DNA from: Clostridiales bacterium
GTDB lineage: Bacteria; Bacillota; Clostridia; Christensenellales; Pumilibacteraceae
DNA length: 44,406 bases
Direction of reading: 5' to 3'
NCBI GenBank assembly: GCA_022508365.1
Contig: JAFLVH010000007.1
Span: 1-44,406 of the forward strand
Numbering within the stretch: position 1 is the first letter of the stretch; each line of letters opens with the position of its first letter. The notes under the pieces are model-generated. The model ran no database searches and was not told the DNA's origin. It saw only the letters and a program-made list of their open reading frames with translations. The translations under genes and the position numbers were made by a program. Below, piece after piece: positions 34,685-43,429 of this stretch.

Positions 34685-35284
34685 TCAATCGGTTTCCGAT
34701 ACTTCCAAAATTTCGTTAAGCCTGTTAAGCAGCGCGTCCCTACCTGCGCCGCTGCTTCCGCTTGTGACTATAAGATTATCTCTGGCAAGTCCCAGTGCGG
34801 CGGCAATCCTTATTGCGGCGTTGCCTATCTGCGCGCGGCTCAATTTATCCGATTTGGTAAGCACCACTGTAAACGGCAGCTGTAAATCTCTTAGGTAGTT
34901 TATAAGCACTTTGTCAAGGTCGGACGGATCGCGGCGAATGTCCATGAGGCACAGTACCTGCGCAATGTTTTTTCCGTCCTTAAAATACCTATCTGTGCGT
35001 AAGTTAAATTCGTCAGTTTCCTGCCTTGTCGCTTTGCTGAAGCCGTACCCCGGAAGGTCCACAAAGTAAAAGTCGCGTGCGTCCGTCACAACCTTGAATA
35101 TATTTATAAGCCGCGTGCGCCCGGGGGTCTGCGACGTCTTGCAAAGCCTTGCGCCCATCAGCGAGTTTAGTAGCGTGGACTTTCCGCAATTGGACCTACC
35201 GGCAACGCAAATCTGCGGCGAAAATTCGTCCGCCGCCCCTGCATCGGTACAACTCTTTACAAAGCTCGCACTTTTTACCCTCAT
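34685..35284 (-). CDS. ysxC: Ribosome biogenesis GTP-binding protein YsxC/EngB
   Basis: 199 residues, the typical length. TrmE-Era-EngA-like GTPase motifs: G1 GRSNCGKST (29-37), G2 SQTPGRTR (51-58), G3 DLPGYG (76-81) and G4 TKSD (143-146). It is a cytoplasmic assembly factor for the large ribosomal subunit. Its ATG overlaps the lon stop by 4 nt (ATGA), giving translational coupling. The lon-ysxC pair is conserved in Firmicutes. Confidence 0.97.
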   Translation of the reverse strand: MRVKSASFVKSCTDAGAADEFSPQICVAGRSNCGKSTLLNSLMGARLCKTSQTPGRTRLINIFKVVTDARDFYFVDLPGYGFSKATRQETDEFNLRTDRYFKDGKNIAQVLCLMDIRRDPSDLDKVLINYLRDLQLPFTVVLTKSDKLSRAQIGNAAIRIAAALGLARDNLIVTSGSSGAGRDALLNRLNEILEVSETD

Positions 35285-37647
35285 ACAAGCACTTGCGAAA
35301 ATACTTGGTCTATGTTGTCGACAAGTATAATCTTAACCTTTTGTTTTACCTCGTCGGGAATGTCCACAAGGTCCTTTTCGTTTTCGCGCGGAATTATAAG
35401 CCGTTTACAACCGGCGCGGAACGCCGCAAGCGACTTTTCCTTTAGTCCGCCTATGCCGAGCACCTTGCCGCGCAGCGTCACCTCGCCCGTCATAGCCACG
35501 TCGTGCGCAACCTTTCTGCCCGAAAATGCCGACATAAGCGCCGTAGCTATGGTAATGCCAGCGCTCGGTCCGTCCTTGGGCGTCGCGCCCTCGGGAAAAT
35601 GCAGGTGCACGCCGTTATCGGTAAACGCGTGTTCTGGCACTTGAAATTCGGTAGCTCTGGATCTTACAAGCGACAGCGCCGCCTGGCACGATTCCTTCAT
35701 GACGTCGCCGAGTGATCCGGTAAGCTTAAGCTCGCCCTTGCCGCCAGAGATAATCGCCGCCTCTATGGTCAGCGTAACGCCGCCAACACTGGTCCAGGCA
35801 AGACCTGTGGCAACGCCAACTTCGTCCGCCTCGCCTGCGGTGTCGTCCTTGTACTTGGGCGGACCGAGGTATGCCGCAACGTCCTTTTTGGTAACCTTAA
35901 ACGACGCCGGTTTTTCTTCCGCTTCTACCACCTTTAATGCTATCTTGCGCATAACGGTGGCTATTTCGCGTTCTAAGTTTCGCACACCGCTCTCTCTGGT
36001 GTAAGCCGAAATTATATGTGAAATAACGGCGTCGCTCATGTCGATTTTTATATCCGCAAGTCCGTTGGCAGCCATCTCCTTGGGTTTGAGATAGCGCTTG
36101 GCTATTTGCAGCTTTTCCTCGTATGTGTAACCCGAAAGCTCTATAACCTCCAACCTGTCCAGTAGCGCGGGCGGAATGGGGTCAAGCGAGTTTGCCGTCG
36201 TAACAAACATGACGTTGCTTAGGTCAAACGGCACGTCGAGATAGTTATCCTTAAAGTTGTAGTTTTGATTGGGGTCCAAAACCTCGAGAAGCGCGGACTT
36301 GGGATCGCCGTGAATGTCCGCAGTCATCTTGTCTATCTCGTCCAAAAGAAACACCGGGTTGTTGACGCCTGCGCCGCGAATGCCGCTTATTATTCTGCCC
36401 GGCATGGCGGCAACGTACGTCCTTCTGTGACCGCGAATTTCCGCCTCGTCGTGTATGCCGCCCAATGACATGGTGACAAGCTCCCTGCCTGCCGCGCGCG
36501 CAATGGACCGCACTATGGACGTTTTGCCGACGCCCGGAGGTCCCACAAAGCACAGCACCGGCGCCTTAAGATTGCGCGTCAGCTTGTATACGGCAAGATA
36601 TTCGAGTATGCGCGTTTTTACCTTTTCCAGCCCGTAGTGGTCGTCCGCAAGCACCTGCCTTGCAAAGTCAAGCGCGATGTCGCCGTCCGTAAACTTGTTC
36701 CAAGGCATTTCGAGAAGAAGATCTATATACGATCGCGCCACGTTGGCCTCGGGCGTGGACGGGTTCATCTTTTCAAGCCGCGACAGCTCCTTTTGTGCCT
36801 TTTCAAACGCGACCTCGGGCATTTGATCCTTCATGTCCTCAAGGCGTTTACGTAGCTCGTCTATCTCGTCCGCGTCCTCGCCTAGCTCTTCCTTTAGCGC
36901 GTGAATCTGCTCGCGAATATAATAATCCTTTTGGTTTTTGTCTATGTTCTGCCTGACCTTGGCGGAGATGCGCTTTTCCATGGCGCGAATCTCCATCTCC
37001 TGCGTCAAAACAGTCAAAATCTGCTCGTACTGCTCGGACAGCGTGCGCATCTGCAAAACCGCTTGCTTTTCGCTGTCGGTGTTGAAGATGTACCCTGCAA
37101 TCGTCGAGACAAACCGCTCGCCGTCGTCCACCGAAAGCGTGCTTAATACGTCCCCGGGCATTTTTGTGTCTATACGCCGATATTCGCGGAACTGCTCTCC
37201 GAGACGACGCTTTACCGCCTCGAAGTAAACGGGGTCGTCCTGTTCGTACTCGTAGTCCTTGAGCGTCACCTCAAAGTACGGCGTGAGCGAGACAAAATTG
37301 TCAATCTGCATTCTGCGCTCGGCAATGAACACCACGCGCATGGCGTCGCCCGGGAGCCGCTGCGCGTTTTTTATGGTAGCCAAAACGCCCACGCGGTAGA
37401 TATCCTGCGGCGCGGGATTGACCATTGTCGCGCGCTTTTGCGCCACCAAAAATACGCTCTCCCCGTTTTCCACCGCCTGAAGAACGGCGGCATAGGACTT
37501 GTCGCGCACCAAATCGAAGTGCACCGCCTGTCCGGGAAAAACCACCTTGCCGCGGAGCGCAATAAGCTTATACGTCTTAACGCGCTGAATGACCTGCGCG
37601 TCCTCCGCCGCGGCACCGTAACTGTTGTCAATGCTGTTATTGTCCAT
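35281..37647 (-). CDS. lon: ATP-dependent protease Lon
   Basis: 788 residues, the standard LonA length. The N-terminal LON substrate-binding domain (~28-230) is followed by a coiled-coil region, an AAA+ domain with Walker A GPPGVGKT (about 372-379) and Walker B LLDEIDKM, and a C-terminal protease domain with catalytic Ser in PKDGPSAG (~694) and catalytic Lys in GGLKEKS (~737). It degrades damaged and regulatory proteins in the cytoplasm. No clear Shine-Dalgarno is visible before the ATG at 37647. The promoter is at 37695-37723, giving a leader of about 40 nt. Confidence 0.97.
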   Translation of the reverse strand: MDNNSIDNSYGAAAEDAQVIQRVKTYKLIALRGKVVFPGQAVHFDLVRDKSYAAVLQAVENGESVFLVAQKRATMVNPAPQDIYRVGVLATIKNAQRLPGDAMRVVFIAERRMQIDNFVSLTPYFEVTLKDYEYEQDDPVYFEAVKRRLGEQFREYRRIDTKMPGDVLSTLSVDDGERFVSTIAGYIFNTDSEKQAVLQMRTLSEQYEQILTVLTQEMEIRAMEKRISAKVRQNIDKNQKDYYIREQIHALKEELGEDADEIDELRKRLEDMKDQMPEVAFEKAQKELSRLEKMNPSTPEANVARSYIDLLLEMPWNKFTDGDIALDFARQVLADDHYGLEKVKTRILEYLAVYKLTRNLKAPVLCFVGPPGVGKTSIVRSIARAAGRELVTMSLGGIHDEAEIRGHRRTYVAAMPGRIISGIRGAGVNNPVFLLDEIDKMTADIHGDPKSALLEVLDPNQNYNFKDNYLDVPFDLSNVMFVTTANSLDPIPPALLDRLEVIELSGYTYEEKLQIAKRYLKPKEMAANGLADIKIDMSDAVISHIISAYTRESGVRNLEREIATVMRKIALKVVEAEEKPASFKVTKKDVAAYLGPPKYKDDTAGEADEVGVATGLAWTSVGGVTLTIEAAIISGGKGELKLTGSLGDVMKESCQAALSLVRSRATEFQVPEHAFTDNGVHLHFPEGATPKDGPSAGITIATALMSAFSGRKVAHDVAMTGEVTLRGKVLGIGGLKEKSLAAFRAGCKRLIIPRENEKDLVDIPDEVKQKVKIILVDNIDQVFSQVLV

Positions 37648-37686
37648 AAAATACCTATTTTTCGGATTTTACTATTTTTGCCTTTC

Positions 37687-37723
37687 GTGATAACATTATA
37701 TCACAATTTTGAGTGCAATACAA
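37687..37723 (-). promoter_or_regulatory. lon promoter with an overlapping palindrome
   Basis: TTGTAT (37718-37723), a 17-nt spacer and TATAAT (37695-37700) on the minus strand. GTGATA/TATCAC (37687-37692, 37699-37704) is a perfect 6+6 inverted repeat spanning the -10 box, a possible repressor site. It matches neither the CtsR nor the CIRCE consensus. Confidence 0.7.
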
Positions 37724-37748
37724 CTATTTTTAATAAAGGGAAAATCTA

Positions 37749-38252
37749 TTAATCTTGAGTTTCGTCGGTGACAATGCTTTCTATTGAAGTCGGAAGGCTG
37801 TTTATTCGGCTTGCCAAAAACGAGGGATAGACGCGCATGCTTTTTAACTTTTCTATCGGCACCCACTCAAGCCATTCTTTGCCGTCAATGCACTCGCCGT
37901 CATCGAACTTAAGCTTTTTTCCCAGCGGCTTCATCAGATAAAACATGGCGATCTCATGAAACTTTTTACCCTTGTTTACGCCGCACGTCTCTGTAAAAAA
38001 GTTTTCGTGCACAAACACCTGCCTATCCACCTCGTAGTCTACGCCGGTCTCTTCTTTTACCTCGCGCAACACCGCATGATACGCGGTTTCGCCAATATGC
38101 ACTCTGCCGCCTACCGAATAGTAATAGTCCGCGCTCTCGTTAGTCACCAAAAGCACGCACCCGTCCTCTATGATGATAGCGCCCACGCGATAGTTAAACC
38201 TTTCGTTACCGCGCTCAAAGCTACAATTATCCTTTTCGTCGTCTATGTACAT
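37749..38252 (-). CDS. Nudix hydrolase
   Basis: 167 residues from ATG 38252, chosen for a GGAGG Shine-Dalgarno 5 nt upstream; the frame stays open to 38354 but would then overlap the preceding gene. The Nudix box is complete at residues 49-71 (G..5..E..7..REVKEETG) and hydrolyses nucleoside-diphosphate-linked compounds with a divalent metal. A substrate such as ADP-ribose, NADH or an oxidised nucleotide cannot be chosen from sequence. It is the last gene before lon, which has its own promoter. Confidence 0.9.
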   Translation of the reverse strand: MYIDDEKDNCSFERGNERFNYRVGAIIIEDGCVLLVTNESADYYYSVGGRVHIGETAYHAVLREVKEETGVDYEVDRQVFVHENFFTETCGVNKGKKFHEIAMFYLMKPLGKKLKFDDGECIDGKEWLEWVPIEKLKSMRVYPSFLASRINSLPTSIESIVTDETQD

Positions 38253-38313
38253 CGCCGCCTCCAGCAACAGTAATATGATACTCCTGCGAAGCGGCATTGT
38301 CAAGCGAACTTTT

Positions 38314-38919
38314 TTATTGCGGCTCTGTCCTTCTCGCATGAATGGCGCGGCCAATCGCCGAGCGTGACAGCGTGTTTATCTTTAGCAGCACAAACGCCGC
38401 CAAGAGCAGCGCGGCGTCGGCAAGAACGCCTATTACCGCCAGATATAAAGCGGACATTGCGCTCGGGTCGAATTGCACGTACACAGGCGTACCGGACGCC
38501 GCCATGACACACATAAAAATATAGTACGCCGTCGGAAACACTATTGTAGCAAAAAGCTGCGCGCGCTTTATTTCGCGCCCGTCGCAAAGCAGCAAAAAAT
38601 GCGCAAGCGTTGCCGTGGGCGAAACTATGTGCGGTAATTTGGACACGCCTCTAAAGCATAATTCAGGCGCGAACACGGCGCACGCAATCACGACCGACGT
38701 CATAAGCACGGCACAAGCCAGATACCAAAACTGCGCGATGTCGCGTTTTTTTATAGCCAAGCGCAAGCCGCCGATTAGCATTACCAGCCCGGTCGCCGCA
38801 TGGGACAAAAAGGTCATATACGCGCAGTTTTTAACTTCGCCGTCAAAAACAAACGCCGCAATAACAAGGAAAAAACATGCCAAAATAAAATTAAGAAAAG
38901 CTTTTATCTTTACGTTCAT
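38314..38919 (-). CDS. Six-span membrane protein, probably Pr6Pr family
   Basis: 201 residues, almost entirely hydrophobic with about six membrane spans. The central LPHIVSPTATLAHFLLLCDG and FPTAYYIFM segments resemble the H-x-x-x-P and D-x-R surroundings of Pr6Pr (FAR-17a/AIG1-like) bacterial membrane proteins, whose role is unknown. It precedes the Nudix gene by 61 nt and follows the ADP-ribosylglycohydrolase gene. The assignment rests on motif impression. Confidence 0.6.
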   Translation of the reverse strand: MNVKIKAFLNFILACFFLVIAAFVFDGEVKNCAYMTFLSHAATGLVMLIGGLRLAIKKRDIAQFWYLACAVLMTSVVIACAVFAPELCFRGVSKLPHIVSPTATLAHFLLLCDGREIKRAQLFATIVFPTAYYIFMCVMAASGTPVYVQFDPSAMSALYLAVIGVLADAALLLAAFVLLKINTLSRSAIGRAIHARRTEPQ

Positions 38920-38986
38920 AGATATAGCTTTCCCCTTTTATTCGGCTTTTAATGTATTAAATTCACACTATTAAGCTTTTTTTTGC

Positions 38987-40090
38987 TCATCTCGCGTTAA
39001 GAACAAAATCGCAATCGATATATTTGCTTTTCCATTTTTCGTCGTCGGAGTATCGCACCGACAGATCAACGGCTATCTCATGTATTATAGGCTTCATTTC
39101 GAGCTTGGTTATAAACTTTTCGGGGATATTTTTAAGCCCCAAATATGCGCCGAGGATGTTGCCGGTAATTGCGCCCGTAGAATCGCTGTCGCCGCTGTGG
39201 TTGACGGACGCAATTATCGCTTTTTCAAAGCTGTCGCTGTACTTAAGCGCACAGTATACGGCGATAGCCAGGGCTTCCTCTCCGACCCATCCCTCTCCCA
39301 ATTGCATTATTGCTTCGGTATCGGGTTGGCGAGATGAGGAAAGCTTTATCGCAAGGTTTATAATATCGGTAAATTCATTTAAATGAACGGCGTTTGGGAA
39401 CAGCGTTTTGACCGCTTCCAAGCTGCCGACAACCGCATCCTTAAGATTGTTCGCTTGTTCGGACGCTATATTGTATATGATGTCGGTGAGCGCCGCCGCC
39501 GGAATATATCCCAAATCATGTCCGTGCGTCAATGCCGCCGCCTCCGCTCCTATCATATCTATCTTATATCTGTCGTAGTCCTTGTCGCCTATAAAGAAAA
39601 GCCCAATCGGCGCAACACGCATGACGCCGCCGCAACCCTTGCTGTCGTTTACGGGATTTTTTACCGACCCACCCGTATTGCCAGACAAAGCGGATAGACA
39701 CGTGCTTCCCGGCGCGCGGCTTGAGTGCAATTCTCGCATGTTAAGTAGCCAAGCGCTCCGCTTATCCGAAACTTTGCCCGTACCGCATTGGGTCTTTAGC
39801 CAATCCCTATATGCGCTCCAAACAGCTGCCGGATAATCGCACTTAACTCCGCTTTTTACTTCACGTGCAAATCCGTGCAAAAGCCCGTTTGCAGTAAAGA
39901 GCGTCATTTGCGTATCATCGGAAATCAAGGCCTTACTGCCCTCTAAGCTGTATTCTCGTATACCGCCCTTGCCGTACACCGAATATATTTGCTTTAAACT
40001 GTCAAACTCAACGGCATAACCCAGAGCGTCGCCCGCCGCCCCGCCTATAAGACAGCCCAAAAATTTATCTTGTTTTTTATGCGTGTCCAT
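38987..40090 (-). CDS. ADP-ribosylglycohydrolase (DraG/ARH) family protein
   Basis: 367 residues. The family's metal-binding motifs are present: an N-terminal GCLIGGAAGDALG, S57-D58-D59-T60, the GCGGVMR segment, LTHGHDLG, and NHSGDSDSTGAI (near residue 303). Members remove ADP-ribose from proteins or small molecules using two Mg ions, and some are simply ADP-ribosyl hydrolases of unknown target. Cytoplasmic. It follows the RNA methyltransferase gene by 51 nt. Confidence 0.9.
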   Translation of the reverse strand: MDTHKKQDKFLGCLIGGAAGDALGYAVEFDSLKQIYSVYGKGGIREYSLEGSKALISDDTQMTLFTANGLLHGFAREVKSGVKCDYPAAVWSAYRDWLKTQCGTGKVSDKRSAWLLNMRELHSSRAPGSTCLSALSGNTGGSVKNPVNDSKGCGGVMRVAPIGLFFIGDKDYDRYKIDMIGAEAAALTHGHDLGYIPAAALTDIIYNIASEQANNLKDAVVGSLEAVKTLFPNAVHLNEFTDIINLAIKLSSSRQPDTEAIMQLGEGWVGEEALAIAVYCALKYSDSFEKAIIASVNHSGDSDSTGAITGNILGAYLGLKNIPEKFITKLEMKPIIHEIAVDLSVRYSDDEKWKSKYIDCDFVLNAR

Positions 40091-40141
40091 ATTATCCCAT
40101 TCCTTTCAACTATAAAATTGCAAATATTCTTTTGTTCCGTC

Positions 40142-41473
40142 CTATCTGCTTTTTCGGGAAAGTACTGCCATCGTTTCTGCGTGGTGGGTGCCGACAAACA
40201 TGTCAAACAACTTTAATTTTTTTATCTCGTATTCGGGCGACACGTCCAAAAATGCGCGAATATCACGACACATTGTTGCGTGATTGCATGATATGTATAT
40301 GAGCGTGTTTGGCTTGAACCTTGCTATCGCCTGTGCAACGCCAACGCCGCAGCCCTTTCTGGGTGGATCTATAAGCACGTCCGCACTTTCCGCAGCGTCT
40401 GTTATGCTCGGCAAAACGTCCTCTACGTTGCCGCAAATATTTTTAATCTTGTTTTCATTGCCGTTTAGCTTTGCGGTGTAGTCGGCGTCAAATACGGCAT
40501 CCTGTACGCATTCCACCGCTATCACCTTTTTGCCGCTGTTTGCGGCGAGGTTGCTCGTTATGCCTATACCGCTGTACAGATCTATAAGCGTATCGCTTGT
40601 TACGGCACTTATAGCAGCCTCGTACAATCTGTCACGCATATAATCGTTTACCTGGAAAAATGACAGCGGACTAAGCTCGGCCTTTACGCCCATGACATTC
40701 ACATTCATCCGTGCATTGCCCTTTATGAGCCGCACCGAACTTCCCATTATAACATTATTCCGAGCTAGGTTGGGACAGACAAAAAAGTCCGCGTTTTCCG
40801 GCAAAGCCTCTCCAAGCTCATTTTCGCCGTCAAAGCCCTGCGCGTTTATCACAAGCGTGGTGGACGCTCTACAGCCCACCGTTCTGACAACAAGGTGACG
40901 GAGCAGCCCTTTTCCGCTTTTTTCGTCATAGACTGACAAATGCTTTTTGTTTGCAAATTCGCACACTGTATCCGCTATGCTTTTTGCAAGCGCGCCGGAC
41001 ATTTCGCACGAGACCGGCTCCACAATGTGCGTATTCTGCCTGTACAGCCCCAATGCAACCTTGCCACCCACAAGAGCGAACGGCATAGACAGCTTGTTGC
41101 GCGGCAGTCCTTCGCCGATGTTCGGCTCGAATTCTATATCGTCATAATCGATAGCGGCTATTTTTTTGAGGTTGTTTTTCAGCTCGCAAATCAGCGTTTG
41201 CGTGCGGTATTCCTCTGTTAGGTGCCGAGTGTCGCATCCGCCGCATTTGTAGTAATGCGGACACGGCGGTTCGGCTCTGTGCGGCGACCGTTCCAAGACC
41301 TTTATGACAGAACAGTTCATGTACCTGCTTTTTACCTGCTTAACGACTGCGCGCACGCGTTCGCCCTTTAATGTATACGGAACAAACACCACCTTTCCGC
41401 CGTAGTGCGATACACCCTCGCCGCTCGCGCCGCTGTCCTCTATTTGTAGCTCTATAATGTCGCCGATATTCAT
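40142..41473 (-). CDS. rlmD: 23S rRNA (uracil-5-)-methyltransferase, RlmD/TrmA type
   Basis: 443 residues from ATG 41473; 20 further upstream codons are open but lie across the promoter. A TRAM domain covers residues ~3-60. Cys71, Cys77 and Cys80 (CPHYYKCGGC) with a later Cys near 157 (VEPVSCE) form the expected [4Fe-4S] site. The SAM motif is LIDLYSGIG, DVLIDPPRKGC follows, and the catalytic Cys is in YISCNHATMCRD. It forms m5U in rRNA. Firmicutes have two related enzymes (RlmCD, TrmA-like), so the exact uridine is uncertain. Confidence 0.9.
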   Translation of the reverse strand: MNIGDIIELQIEDSGASGEGVSHYGGKVVFVPYTLKGERVRAVVKQVKSRYMNCSVIKVLERSPHRAEPPCPHYYKCGGCDTRHLTEEYRTQTLICELKNNLKKIAAIDYDDIEFEPNIGEGLPRNKLSMPFALVGGKVALGLYRQNTHIVEPVSCEMSGALAKSIADTVCEFANKKHLSVYDEKSGKGLLRHLVVRTVGCRASTTLVINAQGFDGENELGEALPENADFFVCPNLARNNVIMGSSVRLIKGNARMNVNVMGVKAELSPLSFFQVNDYMRDRLYEAAISAVTSDTLIDLYSGIGITSNLAANSGKKVIAVECVQDAVFDADYTAKLNGNENKIKNICGNVEDVLPSITDAAESADVLIDPPRKGCGVGVAQAIARFKPNTLIYISCNHATMCRDIRAFLDVSPEYEIKKLKLFDMFVGTHHAETMAVLSRKSR

Positions 41474-41482
41474 TGTAATAAT

Positions 41483-41511
41483 AGAGTACCACCTACGCGA
41501 GTAAAAATCAA
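41483..41511 (-). promoter_or_regulatory. Promoter of the rlmD-ARH-Pr6Pr-Nudix operon
   Basis: TTGATT (41506-41511), a 17-nt spacer and TACTCT (41483-41488) on the minus strand. The spacing is good but the -10 box is weak. It is divergent from the plus-strand promoter 16 bp away. Confidence 0.45.
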
Positions 41512-41526
41512 GCGTATGCGGTAAAC

Positions 41527-41555
41527 TTGACAATCGCCGCGGTTTATGCTATTAA
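41527..41555 (+). promoter_or_regulatory. Promoter of the LRR protein gene
   Basis: TTGACA (41527-41532), a 17-nt spacer and TATTAA (41550-41555). The start codon lies 30 nt downstream with GGAGAG 6 nt before it. Confidence 0.75.
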
Positions 41556-41584
41556 AGGTGTGACGTTATTTACGGAGAGATAAT

Positions 41585-42178
41585 ATGGCGGAACAGGCTG
41601 ATTACACCTACGACGGCTTTTTGATAGTAGACGGAAAGCTTATCGACTACAAGGGCAAAGAGAAAGATTTAGTAGTACCCGACGGCGTAAAGAAAATCGG
41701 CAAATATGCGATTCCGCACAGTACGGAAAAGTTGTACCTGCCCGAAAGCGTGGAAGAGATTGACCCTTTTGCCTTCAGTAACGCATGGGACATGCAGGTA
41801 CTTTTGGTCGCGGAAGGCAATCCGCGCTTTTATTCTCGGGATAACTGTATTATAGAGCGCGCGAGTAAAAAGATTATCAAGGGCACGCGGCTAAGCGTCA
41901 TCCCCCATGACGGATCAGTCACCACTATCGGTACGGGCGCATTCTCCGACCTTGACACCTGCAAAATGTGCATACGAAACTGCATAACCACTATAGAAAG
42001 CCGGGCGTTCGGCTACGGCACGGACGTAACCCTTTACATCGAGGCTAAAGAAAAGCCCGCCGGTTGGGCGGACGATTGGGACGACGGCTGCGGTCTATTG
42101 TGGGAGGAAACGGACTGGGAAGGCGGCTGCTCCGGTCTGCTTCTGGAATGGGGCGCGGAGTTTGAGGATGACGATTAA
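41585..42178 (+). CDS. BspA-type leucine-rich-repeat protein with an acidic Trp-rich tail
   Basis: 197 residues, the only protein gene on the plus strand. Residues ~20-160 carry LRR_5 (BspA-like) repeats, seen as DLVVPDGVKKIGKYAI, LYLPESVEEIDPFAF and TTIGTGAFSDL. Unlike most BspA proteins it has no signal peptide, so it seems cytoplasmic or exported otherwise. The last ~40 residues are rich in Trp, Gly, Cys, Asp and Glu. It has a strong promoter and Shine-Dalgarno. Such proteins usually mediate protein contacts; the partner is unknown. No T-tract terminator was found downstream on this strand. Confidence 0.88.
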   Translation: MAEQADYTYDGFLIVDGKLIDYKGKEKDLVVPDGVKKIGKYAIPHSTEKLYLPESVEEIDPFAFSNAWDMQVLLVAEGNPRFYSRDNCIIERASKKIIKGTRLSVIPHDGSVTTIGTGAFSDLDTCKMCIRNCITTIESRAFGYGTDVTLYIEAKEKPAGWADDWDDGCGLLWEETDWEGGCSGLLLEWGAEFEDDD

Positions 42179-42207
42179 AACGTTATGATTAAATGAGTTT
42201 TCACAGC

Positions 42208-42234
42208 AAAAAACGACACGCATAAGCGTGCCGT
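42208..42234 (-). terminator. Intrinsic terminator after the DUF1294 gene
   Basis: A 9-bp stem (42213-42221 with 42226-42234, one G-U pair, loop ATAA) is followed by T6 on the minus strand. It faces the LRR gene's 3' end but lacks a T-tract in that direction. Confidence 0.8.
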
Positions 42235-42261
42235 GAAAAAACGTATTAAAAATGCGAATCG

Positions 42262-42543
42262 CTAAAAAACAAACTTAACCAAAATCAAAACTGCCGCCGT
42301 TATATGTAGTGCGAGAAAGAAAATATTTGCTGCCCAAAAGTACCAATGCCTCGTCTTATGCCTAAACAGCTTCATCGCAACAAGTGCGCCTGTTGCTCCC
42401 CCGATAAACCCAAGCCCGAGCAAAAACGACTCCCTTATCCGCCATCTTCCGCCTATAGCCCTTTGCTTGTCGATAAGATAAGCGAAAAACGCGATAACGC
42501 TCGCCGCTCCGACAACCGAAAGGAATATCCAAAATATTGTCAT
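42262..42543 (-). CDS. DUF1294 membrane protein
   Basis: 93 residues, the usual size for the family. It has three hydrophobic spans, and conserved YLIDKQRAIGGRWRIRESFLL, GFIGGATGALVAM and FRHKTRHWYF segments that match the DUF1294 pattern (DK.A, R..E, GG..GA, RHKT). Function unknown. AGGT lies about 6 nt before the ATG. Confidence 0.85.
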   Translation of the reverse strand: MTIFWIFLSVVGAASVIAFFAYLIDKQRAIGGRWRIRESFLLGLGFIGGATGALVAMKLFRHKTRHWYFWAANIFFLALHITAAVLILVKFVF

Positions 42544-42650
42544 ATCTTACCTCAATGTCGCCGAACGCTTGCTTTAATAAAATACACCAAAATCGAAATC
42601 GGCGGTTATTAACTATTAATGCACATTAAATAACAGGCGGCAAAAAAGCT

Positions 42651-43427
42651 TTACTCATAAAAATACAAGAACCAGGCTTTTTCAAAAACGGAATTAAACG
42701 AATCGTTTTCCCCGTCCACAAGCACGCGATACAGCTTTTTATTCTGCTTGAAAAACTGCAAAAGAAGAATTACAAACATAAGTGCGCCAAAGCCGATTCC
42801 AACGGCAATGCCTACTGTGCGATTAAATAACAATACCAGTCCGATACCGACACCGCTCATCATTGCGACTATAAATATAAGCACAACGTACATAAGCGTT
42901 TCCGCGCTGAACAGATTGCTTTTAAAAAATTTAAAGCTTAAAAAGACTTTTTTTCCGTTCTTTTCCTCGACGTATTTTTTTCCGCGCAGAGTGAGAACGG
43001 AAAGAAACTTGTCCTGTATCAGCTTTTTATCTATCTTATCCGGATCGTAACGCATAAGCTGCGACAAAGTTTGGCAGCAGGTCCAGTATACTTCCTTATA
43101 AATTTTGTAGCGAATGACTATCACCGCCAAAAGTGTGCCTATCAACCCGAGCGCCAAAAAGATAATGCCCTTGTATCTCCAGTCAAAGCTGTACGAAAAA
43201 ACAAGCGGACCCGCTATGGTACATATAGTAAGATACAGGCTTATTATCTGATCGCGTTTTGACTGCTGAAGGTTTAATTCGTCGTGCGAATGCTTATAAA
43301 GCACCGTCAAGTCTAACGAATTAGACCTGCGACCGTTGCCCGAACTCGACCCATTTTCCTCGTCAGAATCCGGTACTTGATTGTTGTTCTGCTTAAGCGG
43401 AACAGGACTCTTTGGTAAACCGCCCAT
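42651..43427 (-). CDS. Four-span membrane protein of unknown function
   Basis: 258 residues. A disordered Asn/Ser/Gly-rich start (1-40) is followed by a conserved-looking YKHSHDELNLQQSKRDQIISLY helix and two pairs of membrane spans (about 64-84 and 88-108; about 175-197 and 202-224). The helix-plus-paired-span layout is faintly like RipA or SLATT membrane proteins, which is not enough for a call. It starts 3 nt after the inositol-monophosphatase-family gene ends, so the two are surely co-transcribed. Confidence 0.8.
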   Translation of the reverse strand: MGGLPKSPVPLKQNNNQVPDSDEENGSSSGNGRRSNSLDLTVLYKHSHDELNLQQSKRDQIISLYLTICTIAGPLVFSYSFDWRYKGIIFLALGLIGTLLAVIVIRYKIYKEVYWTCCQTLSQLMRYDPDKIDKKLIQDKFLSVLTLRGKKYVEEKNGKKVFLSFKFFKSNLFSAETLMYVVLIFIVAMMSGVGIGLVLLFNRTVGIAVGIGFGALMFVILLLQFFKQNKKLYRVLVDGENDSFNSVFEKAWFLYFYE

Positions 43428-43429
43428 TG

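Noticed and set aside
37701..37723. CIRCE heat-shock operator before lon
   Set aside because: Only one TTGCACTC-like half is present and the second arm is missing.
38253..38354. 34-codon extension of the Nudix protein
   Set aside because: It overlaps the preceding membrane-protein gene, while GGAGG precedes ATG 38252.
41474..41533. 20-codon extension of the RNA methyltransferase
   Set aside because: It runs across the promoter; the TRAM domain starts at ATG 41473.
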